This document shows, one piece after another, positions 8,709 through 16,274 of a stretch of 64,000 nt of DNA. How positions within the stretch are numbered: position 1 is the stretch's first letter; each line of letters begins with the position of its first letter. The notes beneath the pieces were generated by a model, which had not been told where the DNA came from, searched no databases, and saw only the letters and a program-made list of their open reading frames with translations. This stretch comes from LD21 sp029552825 (GTDB lineage Bacteria; Bacteroidota; Bacteroidia; Bacteroidales; VadinHA17), in assembly GCA_035360515.1 (NCBI GenBank), contig DAOSAY010000008.1:12569-76568 (forward strand), read 5' to 3'. The translations under genes were made by a program, and so were the position numbers.

Positions 8709-11700
8709 AATCAACCGCCTTCGCTTTACCTAGTAAGATCTCACCTGAATCAAGTAGCTTCTTAAGAAGCCGGAAGTAAAGTACTATATATAATAATATG
8801 GTAATTATCCACATAACTATCACATTTACTACAAGTGTATTTACAGGAGTACCGAAGATATTCTTTACTGGTGCATAAAAGTGGGCTCTTATTAACTTGC
8901 TTTCAGGTTCCATGAAAATAGGATCAGATTTCTGGTAAATCCTGTTTTTATAAATGATAACTTTTTTTACTTCATTCTTGTTTGTTACAAACTCATCGAG
9001 TTTATCATTGAAGTATTCGTTCTTCAGATCGGAAATTTTCTGTTTGTTCTTTGCCTCCCATTCCATTATCATTTTGTCGCGAAGTGAGCTTGCCCTGTTA
9101 TATAGACTGATATAATACTGTCGTACTCTTTCAATATATTTCTTTGTTTCGGCAAGAACTTCCATATTGAATTTCTCAGGGGTGAGAAAACCTGCATATT
9201 TGTATTGATCGTCAGGTAGTCTCTTTAATTGCTTGTTAATCTCAAAATTAAGCAGGTCTAAATCATTATTGTACGTTTCATCTTTTATTCCCTGTATCAG
9301 ACTGTTTTCAAGTCTTGTGAGCCGTTCATTAATTTTTTCGTTCCAGAAGGTCTTAATGAAGTTAGCCTGGCTCATTGTCATGTTATATAAATAGAGCGGT
9401 TTTTCATACCTGTTATTGATATATTGTTCAACGGCAAGGGCTTCATAGCCCCAGCGCGCAGTTATTATCTCACCGTAGAACGGGATTGTGACCGGGGACG
9501 AAACGTTGGGATTCAGCTTTTCGTACTTTACAAGCACACCACTTAATATAATTTGCGGAATCACAAGGAAAGGAATAAGAATGTATATCGTAACCACAGC
9601 CTTAAAACTGTCGGATATTACCAGACCCATCATATTAGCTGATGTCCAGCAGGAGAAAAGAACAAGCCAGTACTGGAACCACATGCCCTTTATTTCTGTA
9701 ATTGAATTTCCTATCATTACAAACGTAAATGCCTGTATAGCAGAAATAAGGAATTGTACTGCAACTTTCGACAACAGATAACTGTTCCAGCTCAGGTTCA
9801 GAAATGCCTCCCTCTTTAATATTTTCCTGTCTTTGATTATTTCTTCTGCACTTACTGTAAGGCCCATGAATATTGCCACTATCACCGACATGAAAATATA
9901 CACAGGCAGGTTTTCGTTGTCGGCAAAAACAAAATGTGCATCAGGTGCACTGGCATCGTGATACTTGATAAGAAATGCCAGCAGAAAAGCAAGGAAGGGA
10001 GCTTCCAGCAGGGTAATTACAAGGTATTGAGCATCAGCAAGTTTTGATAAAATATCCCTTTTTGCAAAAATGAGGAACTGTTTAAGTTTCCCCGGTGTTT
10101 TGAAATTTATCTCCGGAATACCTTTCCCTTCCTCGAGTGGCTCCTGGTTACCGGCAAGATAAGTTTTATAATATTCGTTCCATTCCTCAGGAGATATTTT
10201 TCGAGTGTCAGTTGGCTTGCCATATTCATCGAGCACCCTTGCTTCAACAATATTGAAGATCTGCTCGGGATTTACGTTGCCGCATACATGGCATTCACTC
10301 TCATTATAGTTTGCATGATGAATTCTTGTCTTAAAGTAAACTATTGATTCAATGGGGTTTCCGTTATAAATAAGATAGCCTCCGGTATCAAGAATAAGCA
10401 GCCTGTCAAACATCTTGAAAATGTCTGAAGATGGCTGGTGGATCACCACGAAAAGAAGTTTCCCTTTAAGTGCAAGTTCCTTCAAAAGATCCACAATATT
10501 TTCAGAGTCTCGTGAAGAAAGGCCTGAAGTTGGCTCATCCAGGAACAGTATAGCTGGCTCTCTTATAAGTTCAAGAGAAATGTTGAGACGTTTTCTCTGA
10601 CCACCGCTTATCTTTTTGTTCAGCGGATTCCCAACCTTCATGTCTCGTATTTCGTACAATCCAAGATTCTTCAGCGTTGTATCGACCTTCTGCCTTATCT
10701 CTTCATCTGTAAGATTATCAAAGCAGAGTTTGGCATTGTAATAAAGGTTTTCGAACACTGTAAGTTCTTCAATAAGCAGATCATCCTGTGAGACATAGCC
10801 TATCAATCCCTTAACTTTTTCACTTTCAGTATGAATGTTTATTCCATTTATGGTTACTTCCCCCGAAAATGGTTTGTTGGTACCGTTAAGAACACTAAGC
10901 AGGGTTGATTTACCTGCTCCACTTGCACCCATTATTCCCACCATTCTGCCCGACTCTTCCTCAAAACTCATTGGGTGTATGCCTATTTTTCCTCCTCTGA
11001 ACCTGTATTCAAGATCTTTAACTTTATAAACTACCCGGGATGCCTGTAATTCCTCTTTGAAGAACTGTTTGATAACATCGCTGTAATATATCGGAGATGA
11101 TTTCGGATCTCTCAGCGATGAGCCTGGATTAAAGGGATATACTTTATCTTCCTGCAGAAGCTGACCATTCATGTATAGTTCACCCATATCACTGAACCTT
11201 ACAAAATACATCTGAGCTGAGTGAACATAAAGAACCCAGATCTGCCCCTTTACATCACGATTATAAAAATGAATATATTCTTTTGAAGGATCGTGTTCCC
11301 TGTTATCGATTACCAGAATGCCCTGTTTATTGGGTATTTCTGTGAAAGGATTCAGCACAAAATGTCTGATAAGTTCGTATTCATCGGAGTTTACGTAAAA
11401 CTGGTTGGCCACCTGCTCGATAAACTCCAGCTCAAGCTGACTTACTTCAGTTCCTTCCGATTTGCAAAACTCTAGCAACTGTACGAGTACAATGATTTTC
11501 TGATCCTGAGTCAACTGGTCATTAATGTCATTGCATATTTTCAGAACTCTTACTGCAATAGCTGCAGTACGCCTGTTCTGGGTACTTTTCATCCGTTTTT
11601 CCTGCGCCTCCTTATAGTACTCATCAAAGAAGCCGAGATAAATTTTAACCAGTTCCTGGTTCAACTGGCGTTTAAGAAATGCCTCAACCACCCCGCGCCT

Positions 11701-11775
11701 ATCACTGTCATTCGACTGAGGCCTGGCTATAATTGCAAACAGCTGCATCAGAGCTTTTAGAATCTTTTCACTCAT
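8707..11775 (-). CDS. ABCG-type ABC transporter with TerB-like and FHA-like N-terminal regions
   Basis: The 1022-residue protein fuses ATPase and permease in the ABCG order. Residues 1-145 are helical and resemble a TerB-like domain. Residues 150-225 are beta-rich with an FHA-like feel (ELYMNGQ). The ATPase has Walker A GASGAGKST (283-291), signature ISGGQ (389-393), Walker B ILFLDEP (409-415) and His446. A cysteine pair (CHVC, 495-498) sits in the linker. Membrane helices are visible at about 585-604, 624-642, 668-690, 700-722, 727-747 and 978-1001. A soluble, coiled-coil-prone insertion of about 200 residues lies between the last two. Substrate is unknown. The gene stands alone and converges on the siaC terminator. 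Confidence 0.88.
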   Translation of the reverse strand: MSEKILKALMQLFAIIARPQSNDSDRRGVVEAFLKRQLNQELVKIYLGFFDEYYKEAQEKRMKSTQNRRTAAIAVRVLKICNDINDQLTQDQKIIVLVQLLEFCKSEGTEVSQLELEFIEQVANQFYVNSDEYELIRHFVLNPFTEIPNKQGILVIDNREHDPSKEYIHFYNRDVKGQIWVLYVHSAQMYFVRFSDMGELYMNGQLLQEDKVYPFNPGSSLRDPKSSPIYYSDVIKQFFKEELQASRVVYKVKDLEYRFRGGKIGIHPMSFEEESGRMVGIMGASGAGKSTLLSVLNGTNKPFSGEVTINGINIHTESEKVKGLIGYVSQDDLLIEELTVFENLYYNAKLCFDNLTDEEIRQKVDTTLKNLGLYEIRDMKVGNPLNKKISGGQRKRLNISLELIREPAILFLDEPTSGLSSRDSENIVDLLKELALKGKLLFVVIHQPSSDIFKMFDRLLILDTGGYLIYNGNPIESIVYFKTRIHHANYNESECHVCGNVNPEQIFNIVEARVLDEYGKPTDTRKISPEEWNEYYKTYLAGNQEPLEEGKGIPEINFKTPGKLKQFLIFAKRDILSKLADAQYLVITLLEAPFLAFLLAFLIKYHDASAPDAHFVFADNENLPVYIFMSVIVAIFMGLTVSAEEIIKDRKILKREAFLNLSWNSYLLSKVAVQFLISAIQAFTFVMIGNSITEIKGMWFQYWLVLFSCWTSANMMGLVISDSFKAVVTIYILIPFLVIPQIILSGVLVKYEKLNPNVSSPVTIPFYGEIITARWGYEALAVEQYINNRYEKPLYLYNMTMSQANFIKTFWNEKINERLTRLENSLIQGIKDETYNNDLDLLNFEINKQLKRLPDDQYKYAGFLTPEKFNMEVLAETKKYIERVRQYYISLYNRASSLRDKMIMEWEAKNKQKISDLKNEYFNDKLDEFVTNKNEVKKVIIYKNRIYQKSDPIFMEPESKLIRAHFYAPVKNIFGTPVNTLVVNVIVMWIITILLYIVLYFRLLKKLLDSGEILLGKAKAVD

Positions 11776-11852
11776 GTGATCCAGTTATTACGTAATATTA
11801 AGGCTGAAATTAGTAATTTGTGCCAAATTATCCTAAATTAAAGATATTTCTC

Positions 11853-12440
11853 TCAAAATTTTCTTTTTTTCTTTTTCTTTCTTTCAACAGAAAATCCAAA
11901 TTTCCCCAAAAATCTGCCAGTCCCGTAATATCTGCCGTGAAGGTAACACAATGGGCCTGCATCATTGAGTCTGAATATTCCCGTTTTACTTTCGTAATAA
12001 GCTTCATCGGCATGAATAGCAACCACTTCTGAAATAAACATATGGTGCGTCCCCAGCTCTTTTATTTCCCTTACAACGCATTCTATGTTTACAGGAGATT
12101 CTTCAATCAGAGGGGACTTTACTATCGTTGCCCTGACCGGTGTGAGTCCTGTTTCTTTGAACTTGTTGAAAAGTGCACCCGAATTCACACCGCACCAGTC
12201 GGTTGCCCGGGCAAGTTTTTCAGTTGTCAGGTTAATAACAAAATCCATGTTTTTCTTTATAATACCATATGAATGCCGTTCGGGCCTGACCGAAATATAA
12301 CACATTGGAGGTTCGGTGCAAATCGTGCCTGTCCACGACACTGTTATAATATTGTATTCCTCTTCACTTGCACCACAGCTTACCATAACTGCAGGAAGAG
12401 GATATATCATGGTTCCAGGTTTCCATAACAGCTTTCCCAT
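11853..12440 (-). CDS. Flavin reductase family protein (FMN-binding)
   Basis: The 195-residue protein has the flavin reductase-like split-barrel fold: an N-terminal PLPAVMVSCG strand, TVSWTGTICTEPPMCYISVRP, and the mid-protein FVINLTTE segment where FMN phosphate binding occurs. Such proteins reduce free flavin with NAD(P)H or bind FMN as a redox cofactor. The C-terminus ends in an odd run of lysines (RKKKKKRKF) not typical of the family. It lies 77 nt upstream of the ABC transporter in the same direction, with no sequence hint of shared function. Confidence 0.87.
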   Translation of the reverse strand: MGKLLWKPGTMIYPLPAVMVSCGASEEEYNIITVSWTGTICTEPPMCYISVRPERHSYGIIKKNMDFVINLTTEKLARATDWCGVNSGALFNKFKETGLTPVRATIVKSPLIEESPVNIECVVREIKELGTHHMFISEVVAIHADEAYYESKTGIFRLNDAGPLCYLHGRYYGTGRFLGKFGFSVERKKKKKRKF

Positions 12441-12482
12441 ACATTTGAATTTATAATAAGACGGGTAAATTTAATTAATACC

Positions 12483-12499
12483 TTGCTCACAATGAGCAA
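12483..12499. repeat. Inverted repeat TTGCTCA-N3-TGAGCAA in the clpB upstream region
   Basis: A perfect 7-bp inverted repeat with a 3-nt centre, between the divergent flavin reductase and clpB genes. It could be an operator or a small hairpin. It has no T-run. Confidence 0.4.
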
Positions 12500-12563
12500 A
12501 ATTAATAGTAAGGTTTCATTCACATTCGTTAATTTTCTACGAATCGGTTTCCATGTAATCCAT

Positions 12564-12578
12564 ATGTCATAATGACAT
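12564..12578. promoter_or_regulatory. Inverted repeat ATGTCAT-A-ATGACAT upstream of clpB
   Basis: A perfect 7-1-7 palindrome, 116 nt before clpB. A further half-site ATGTCA lies at 12596-12601. The direct repeat CCATGTAA flanks the block at 12551-12558 and 12609-12616. The arrangement looks like a regulator binding region, but it is not a CIRCE element and no regulator is known from the sequence. Confidence 0.4.
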
Positions 12579-12693
12579 GTTAAAAATACCTTAATATGTC
12601 AAAAATTACCATGTAAATCAATAAGTTGTATATGGCAGGGAATTTGTAAAATAAGGTGAGCTAAAATATTAAAAAAGAAAGGAGTAAAATAAT

Positions 12694-15306
12694 ATGAACC
12701 TTAATAATTTCACTATAAAAGCCCAGGAAGCTGTAATGCACGCATTCGACATAGCCGCATCGATGAATCATCAGGCTGTGGAATGTGCGCATATTATGAA
12801 AGGTATTCTTACGGAAGCCGATAAGATTGTGCAGTTTATTTTCGGCAAGACAGGTGCAGATATCCGTGCTTTCAGCAGAGCTCTCGATCGCATAATTGAT
12901 TCATTTCCGAAAGTTACAGGGGGTGAATCATATCTTTCTTCGAGAGCTGCTGAGGTCTTGCGGAAGGCATCGGGTCATGCACTGAAGATGAAAGACAAAT
13001 TTGTATCGGTTGAGCATCTGCTGATTGCGCTTCTCGAATCGGACGACCAGGTAGCCAGACTTATGAAGGACAGCGGGATAGATATGAAGGGACTTATGGC
13101 TGCAATTAACGATTTGAGAAAAGGAGCTACTGTTGAGAGTCAGACGGCAGATGACACTTATAATGCACTTAACAGGTTCGCAATAAACCTCAATGAGATG
13201 GCACAATCGGGTAAACTCGACCCGGTTATCGGAAGAGATGATGAGATTAGAAGGGTATTACAGATATTGTCAAGGCGTTCAAAAAATAATCCCTTGCTTA
13301 TTGGTGAGCCCGGTGTCGGAAAGACTGCAATAGTGGAAGGTCTGGCACACCGTATCGTGAGAGGTGATGTGCCTGAAGACCTTAAATCGAAGGTAATTTA
13401 TGCTCTCGATATGGGAGCACTCATTGCAGGTGCCAAGTATAAGGGAGAGTTTGAAGAGAGGCTTAAATCGGTAATTAATGAAGTGGTTTCTTCTAATGGT
13501 GAAGTGGTTCTTTTTATTGATGAAATTCATACACTTGTTGGTGCCGGCAAATCGGAAGGAGCAATGGATGCTGCCAATATTATGAAGCCGGCTCTTGCAA
13601 GAGGAGAGTTAAGGGCTATAGGTGCTACAACTCTTAATGAATATCAGAAGTATTTCGAAAAGGACAAAGCTCTTGAACGCCGTTTTCAGGTAGTACACGT
13701 TGATGAACCTGACAGGGCTGACGCCATTTCAATTCTCAGAGGATTGAGGGAACGGTATGAAACTCATCATAAAGTTATTATTCGCGATGAAGCAATAATA
13801 GCAGCAGTGGATCTGTCATATCGATATATTACCGACCGTTTTCTGCCTGATAAAGCCATAGACCTTATAGACGAAGCTGCTTCGAGGCTGAGGCTGCAAA
13901 TGAATTCATTACCTGAAGAGCTCGATAAGATACAGAGGACAATTGCACGCCTTGAAATAGAACGCGAAGCAGTGAAACGAGACCAGGACAAAAGAAAAGA
14001 GGAAGAAATTTCGCGTGAGCTTGCAAAACTCATGGAAAAAAGAAATGAACTGATGGCAGCCTGGAAGTCGGAAAAGAATCTGATCGAACAGATGCAGGAG
14101 AAAAAGGAGGCAATGGAGATGATCAGACTTGAAGCAGAACAGGCTGAAAGGATGGGTGATTACGGCCGTGTGGCAGAGCTGAGGTATGGGAAACTGATCG
14201 AACTGGAGAAAGAGATTGCTGCAATAAAAGAACAGATTGAGGAAAGAAGAAGATCTGGTTCACTTGTGCGTGAAGATGTACGAGCAGAAGATATTGCAGA
14301 GATAGTCTCTAAGTGGACTGGAATACCTGTTTCAAAAATGCTCGAGAGTGAGAGGGAAAAACTTCTTCGCCTTGAGGAGGAGCTTCACAAAAGGGTTGTT
14401 GGCCAGGATGAGGCAATAGCTGCTGTTGCCGATGCTGTAAGAAGATCGAGGGCAGGACTGCAGGATGAAAAAAGACCTGTGGGCTCATTCATTTTCCTTG
14501 GAACAACAGGTGTGGGCAAAACCGAACTTGCCCGAGCACTGGCCGAATTTCTGTTCAACAATGAGAACCTGATGACGAGGATTGATATGTCAGAATATCA
14601 GGAGAGACATTCGGTATCGAGACTTATAGGAGCTCCCCCGGGTTATGTCGGATATGAAGAAGGCGGACAGCTGACTGAAGCTGTCAGGCATAAACCTTAT
14701 TCGGTCGTCCTGCTCGACGAAATAGAAAAGGCACATCCGGATGTGTTTAACCTTCTGCTACAGGTGCTCGACGAGGGAAGACTTACTGATAACAAGGGAA
14801 GAACAGTTAACTTCAGAAATGTAATAATTATAATGACCTCCAACCTCGGTTCCGATATTATCCGCGAGAGGATGGAACAGTGGAACAATAACCTTCCGCC
14901 CAGGGAAGAAGAGAAACTAAGGAACGAAGTCTTTGCATTGCTGAGAAAATTTATGCGACCTGAATTCCTTAACAGGGTTGATGAAATAGTAATGTTTAAA
15001 CCATTGACTATTAATCAAATAAAAGAAATAGTAAGAATTCAGCTTGGCAACCTTTCTAAAGTACTTGAATCACAGGGCATTAAGCTCGAAGTGGGTGATG
15101 ATGCAGTTGAATGGCTTGCTGAACATGGGTTTGATCCGCAGCTGGGTGCCCGACCGGTTAAACGACTGATTCAGAGAGAGGTTGTGAATCGATTGTCGAA
15201 AGAAATAATAGCAGGAAAAGTTAGTAAGGATGATACTGTTTATCTAAGCGTGAAAGACGGAGCAATCTTTTTCAGCAATAAGAAACCATCTAGGAGAACG
15301 ACTTGA
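12694..15306 (+). CDS. clpB: ATP-dependent disaggregase ClpB
   Basis: ClpB (Hsp104) threads aggregated proteins with DnaK. The 870-residue length is normal. Residues 1-145 are the Clp-N domain. The first AAA+ module has Walker A GEPGVGKT (204-211) and the pore-loop region GAKYKGEFEERL. The middle coiled coil runs from about 405 to 525. The second AAA+ module has GTTGVGKT (near 604-611) and the pore segment GYVGYEEGGQ, followed by the ClpB D2-small C-terminal domain. A GGAG lies about 12 nt before the ATG, one of few Shine-Dalgarno-like sites here. Its last 17 nt overlap the convergent STAS gene. Confidence 0.97.
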   Translation: MNLNNFTIKAQEAVMHAFDIAASMNHQAVECAHIMKGILTEADKIVQFIFGKTGADIRAFSRALDRIIDSFPKVTGGESYLSSRAAEVLRKASGHALKMKDKFVSVEHLLIALLESDDQVARLMKDSGIDMKGLMAAINDLRKGATVESQTADDTYNALNRFAINLNEMAQSGKLDPVIGRDDEIRRVLQILSRRSKNNPLLIGEPGVGKTAIVEGLAHRIVRGDVPEDLKSKVIYALDMGALIAGAKYKGEFEERLKSVINEVVSSNGEVVLFIDEIHTLVGAGKSEGAMDAANIMKPALARGELRAIGATTLNEYQKYFEKDKALERRFQVVHVDEPDRADAISILRGLRERYETHHKVIIRDEAIIAAVDLSYRYITDRFLPDKAIDLIDEAASRLRLQMNSLPEELDKIQRTIARLEIEREAVKRDQDKRKEEEISRELAKLMEKRNELMAAWKSEKNLIEQMQEKKEAMEMIRLEAEQAERMGDYGRVAELRYGKLIELEKEIAAIKEQIEERRRSGSLVREDVRAEDIAEIVSKWTGIPVSKMLESEREKLLRLEEELHKRVVGQDEAIAAVADAVRRSRAGLQDEKRPVGSFIFLGTTGVGKTELARALAEFLFNNENLMTRIDMSEYQERHSVSRLIGAPPGYVGYEEGGQLTEAVRHKPYSVVLLDEIEKAHPDVFNLLLQVLDEGRLTDNKGRTVNFRNVIIIMTSNLGSDIIRERMEQWNNNLPPREEEKLRNEVFALLRKFMRPEFLNRVDEIVMFKPLTINQIKEIVRIQLGNLSKVLESQGIKLEVGDDAVEWLAEHGFDPQLGARPVKRLIQREVVNRLSKEIIAGKVSKDDTVYLSVKDGAIFFSNKKPSRRTT

Positions 15307-15625
15307 TGCATTCATCAACGTCATCGTAAATATCAAAAATAGTATTCAGACGCAGGTTCTGAAAAAGATTGTTTACGTGAGGCTCAATAGAACAAATTTT
15401 TAGTGTTCCGTAATTATTCCTGGCTGATCTAAGTATTGAAAGCAGGGAACCAAAGCCGGTACTATCTATATATTGTATACCCTTTAGGTTTATTATCACT
15501 CTGGAGTTTGGTTCGTTGAATAACCTTGATACTTCTTCTCTTACCTCATCAGCAACCAGTGCATCAAGTTTATTTAGAGTGAATGATACAATTTCGATAT
15601 TACCCCTCTTTTCACTGGTAACCAT
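15290..15625 (-). CDS. STAS-domain anti-sigma factor antagonist
   Basis: The 111-residue protein is a single STAS domain of the anti-anti-sigma type with the phospho-site motif DSTG at residues 54-57 (YIDSTGFGSLL). It follows an HPt gene by 12 nt in the same direction, so the pair is probably cotranscribed. Its 3' end overlaps the end of clpB on the other strand by 17 nt. It is a distinct paralogue of the STAS protein at 2859-3200. The partner is unknown. Confidence 0.88.
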   Translation of the reverse strand: MVTSEKRGNIEIVSFTLNKLDALVADEVREEVSRLFNEPNSRVIINLKGIQYIDSTGFGSLLSILRSARNNYGTLKICSIEPHVNNLFQNLRLNTIFDIYDDVDECIKSFS

Positions 15626-15637
15626 GGTTCCCTGCTT

Positions 15638-15988
15638 TCAGATACTGTTTATTAATTTTTCAAGTTCAACTATTGCTTCGGCAGTATCGTGCTCATAATT
15701 TGATATGTAGGTGCTGTACTTTTCTGTTTCCATACCCTCTTTTGCCTGCAATTCGAAAGTCTTAAGCATACTGGCAAGATTTTCCATCCCCATAATTGCT
15801 ACCGACGATTTTGCTTTATGTGCCAGAAGTCCAAGATTATAATAATCAGCTTCTTTAAGTAATTTCTTCATTTCTTCTGAAATCTCACGAACCTGCGCCT
15901 TAAACATCTCCACTATTTCCTTAACAGTTTCCTTATCACCACCTGCCACTGACAACAGATATTCAGGGTTAATATAATTATAACTCAT
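15638..15988 (-). CDS. HPt-domain phosphotransfer protein
   Basis: The 116-residue helical protein carries the HPt motif LAHKAKSSVAIMG, with His57 as the phospho-accepting residue of a multistep phosphorelay. The ATG at 15988 is chosen because the longer frame to 16030 begins with TTG and adds a Phe/Asn-rich tail unlike the family. No hybrid histidine kinase or response regulator is nearby, so the donor and acceptor are unknown. Its pairing with a STAS protein 12 nt downstream suggests a link between a phosphorelay and partner switching. Confidence 0.85.
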   Translation of the reverse strand: MSYNYINPEYLLSVAGGDKETVKEIVEMFKAQVREISEEMKKLLKEADYYNLGLLAHKAKSSVAIMGMENLASMLKTFELQAKEGMETEKYSTYISNYEHDTAEAIVELEKLINSI

Positions 15989-16160
15989 TGGGAAGAAATA
16001 ATTTAAATTGAAAAAGGTTTTAGTTTTCAATTATAAAAATAATATTTATTTCAAAATTCAGGAATTTCGTTATTAATTTATTTCCGGTTGCTTATACTGT
16101 CGACCTTATAACTCCTTTTACCAGCAGATAAAATGAATATAAAATTCTGCGAGAAAACAT

Positions 16161-16209
16161 TTTATTGTTTAATAAGATGTTACTTATAGTTTATTTTTTA
16201 AACAATAAA
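16161..16209. promoter_or_regulatory. 12-bp inverted repeat upstream of the PorE-like gene
   Basis: TTTATTGTTTAA at 16161-16172 is matched perfectly by TTAAACAATAAA at 16198-16209, with a 25-nt spacer. It lies 66 nt before the ATG at 16275, in a divergent intergenic region, so it is more likely regulatory than a terminator. Confidence 0.45.
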
Positions 16210-16274
16210 CAGAAAATCAAACAGTTTTTTATTTGAAATAAATATTAAATTTAGCGTGCAAAATTCCTTTCAAA

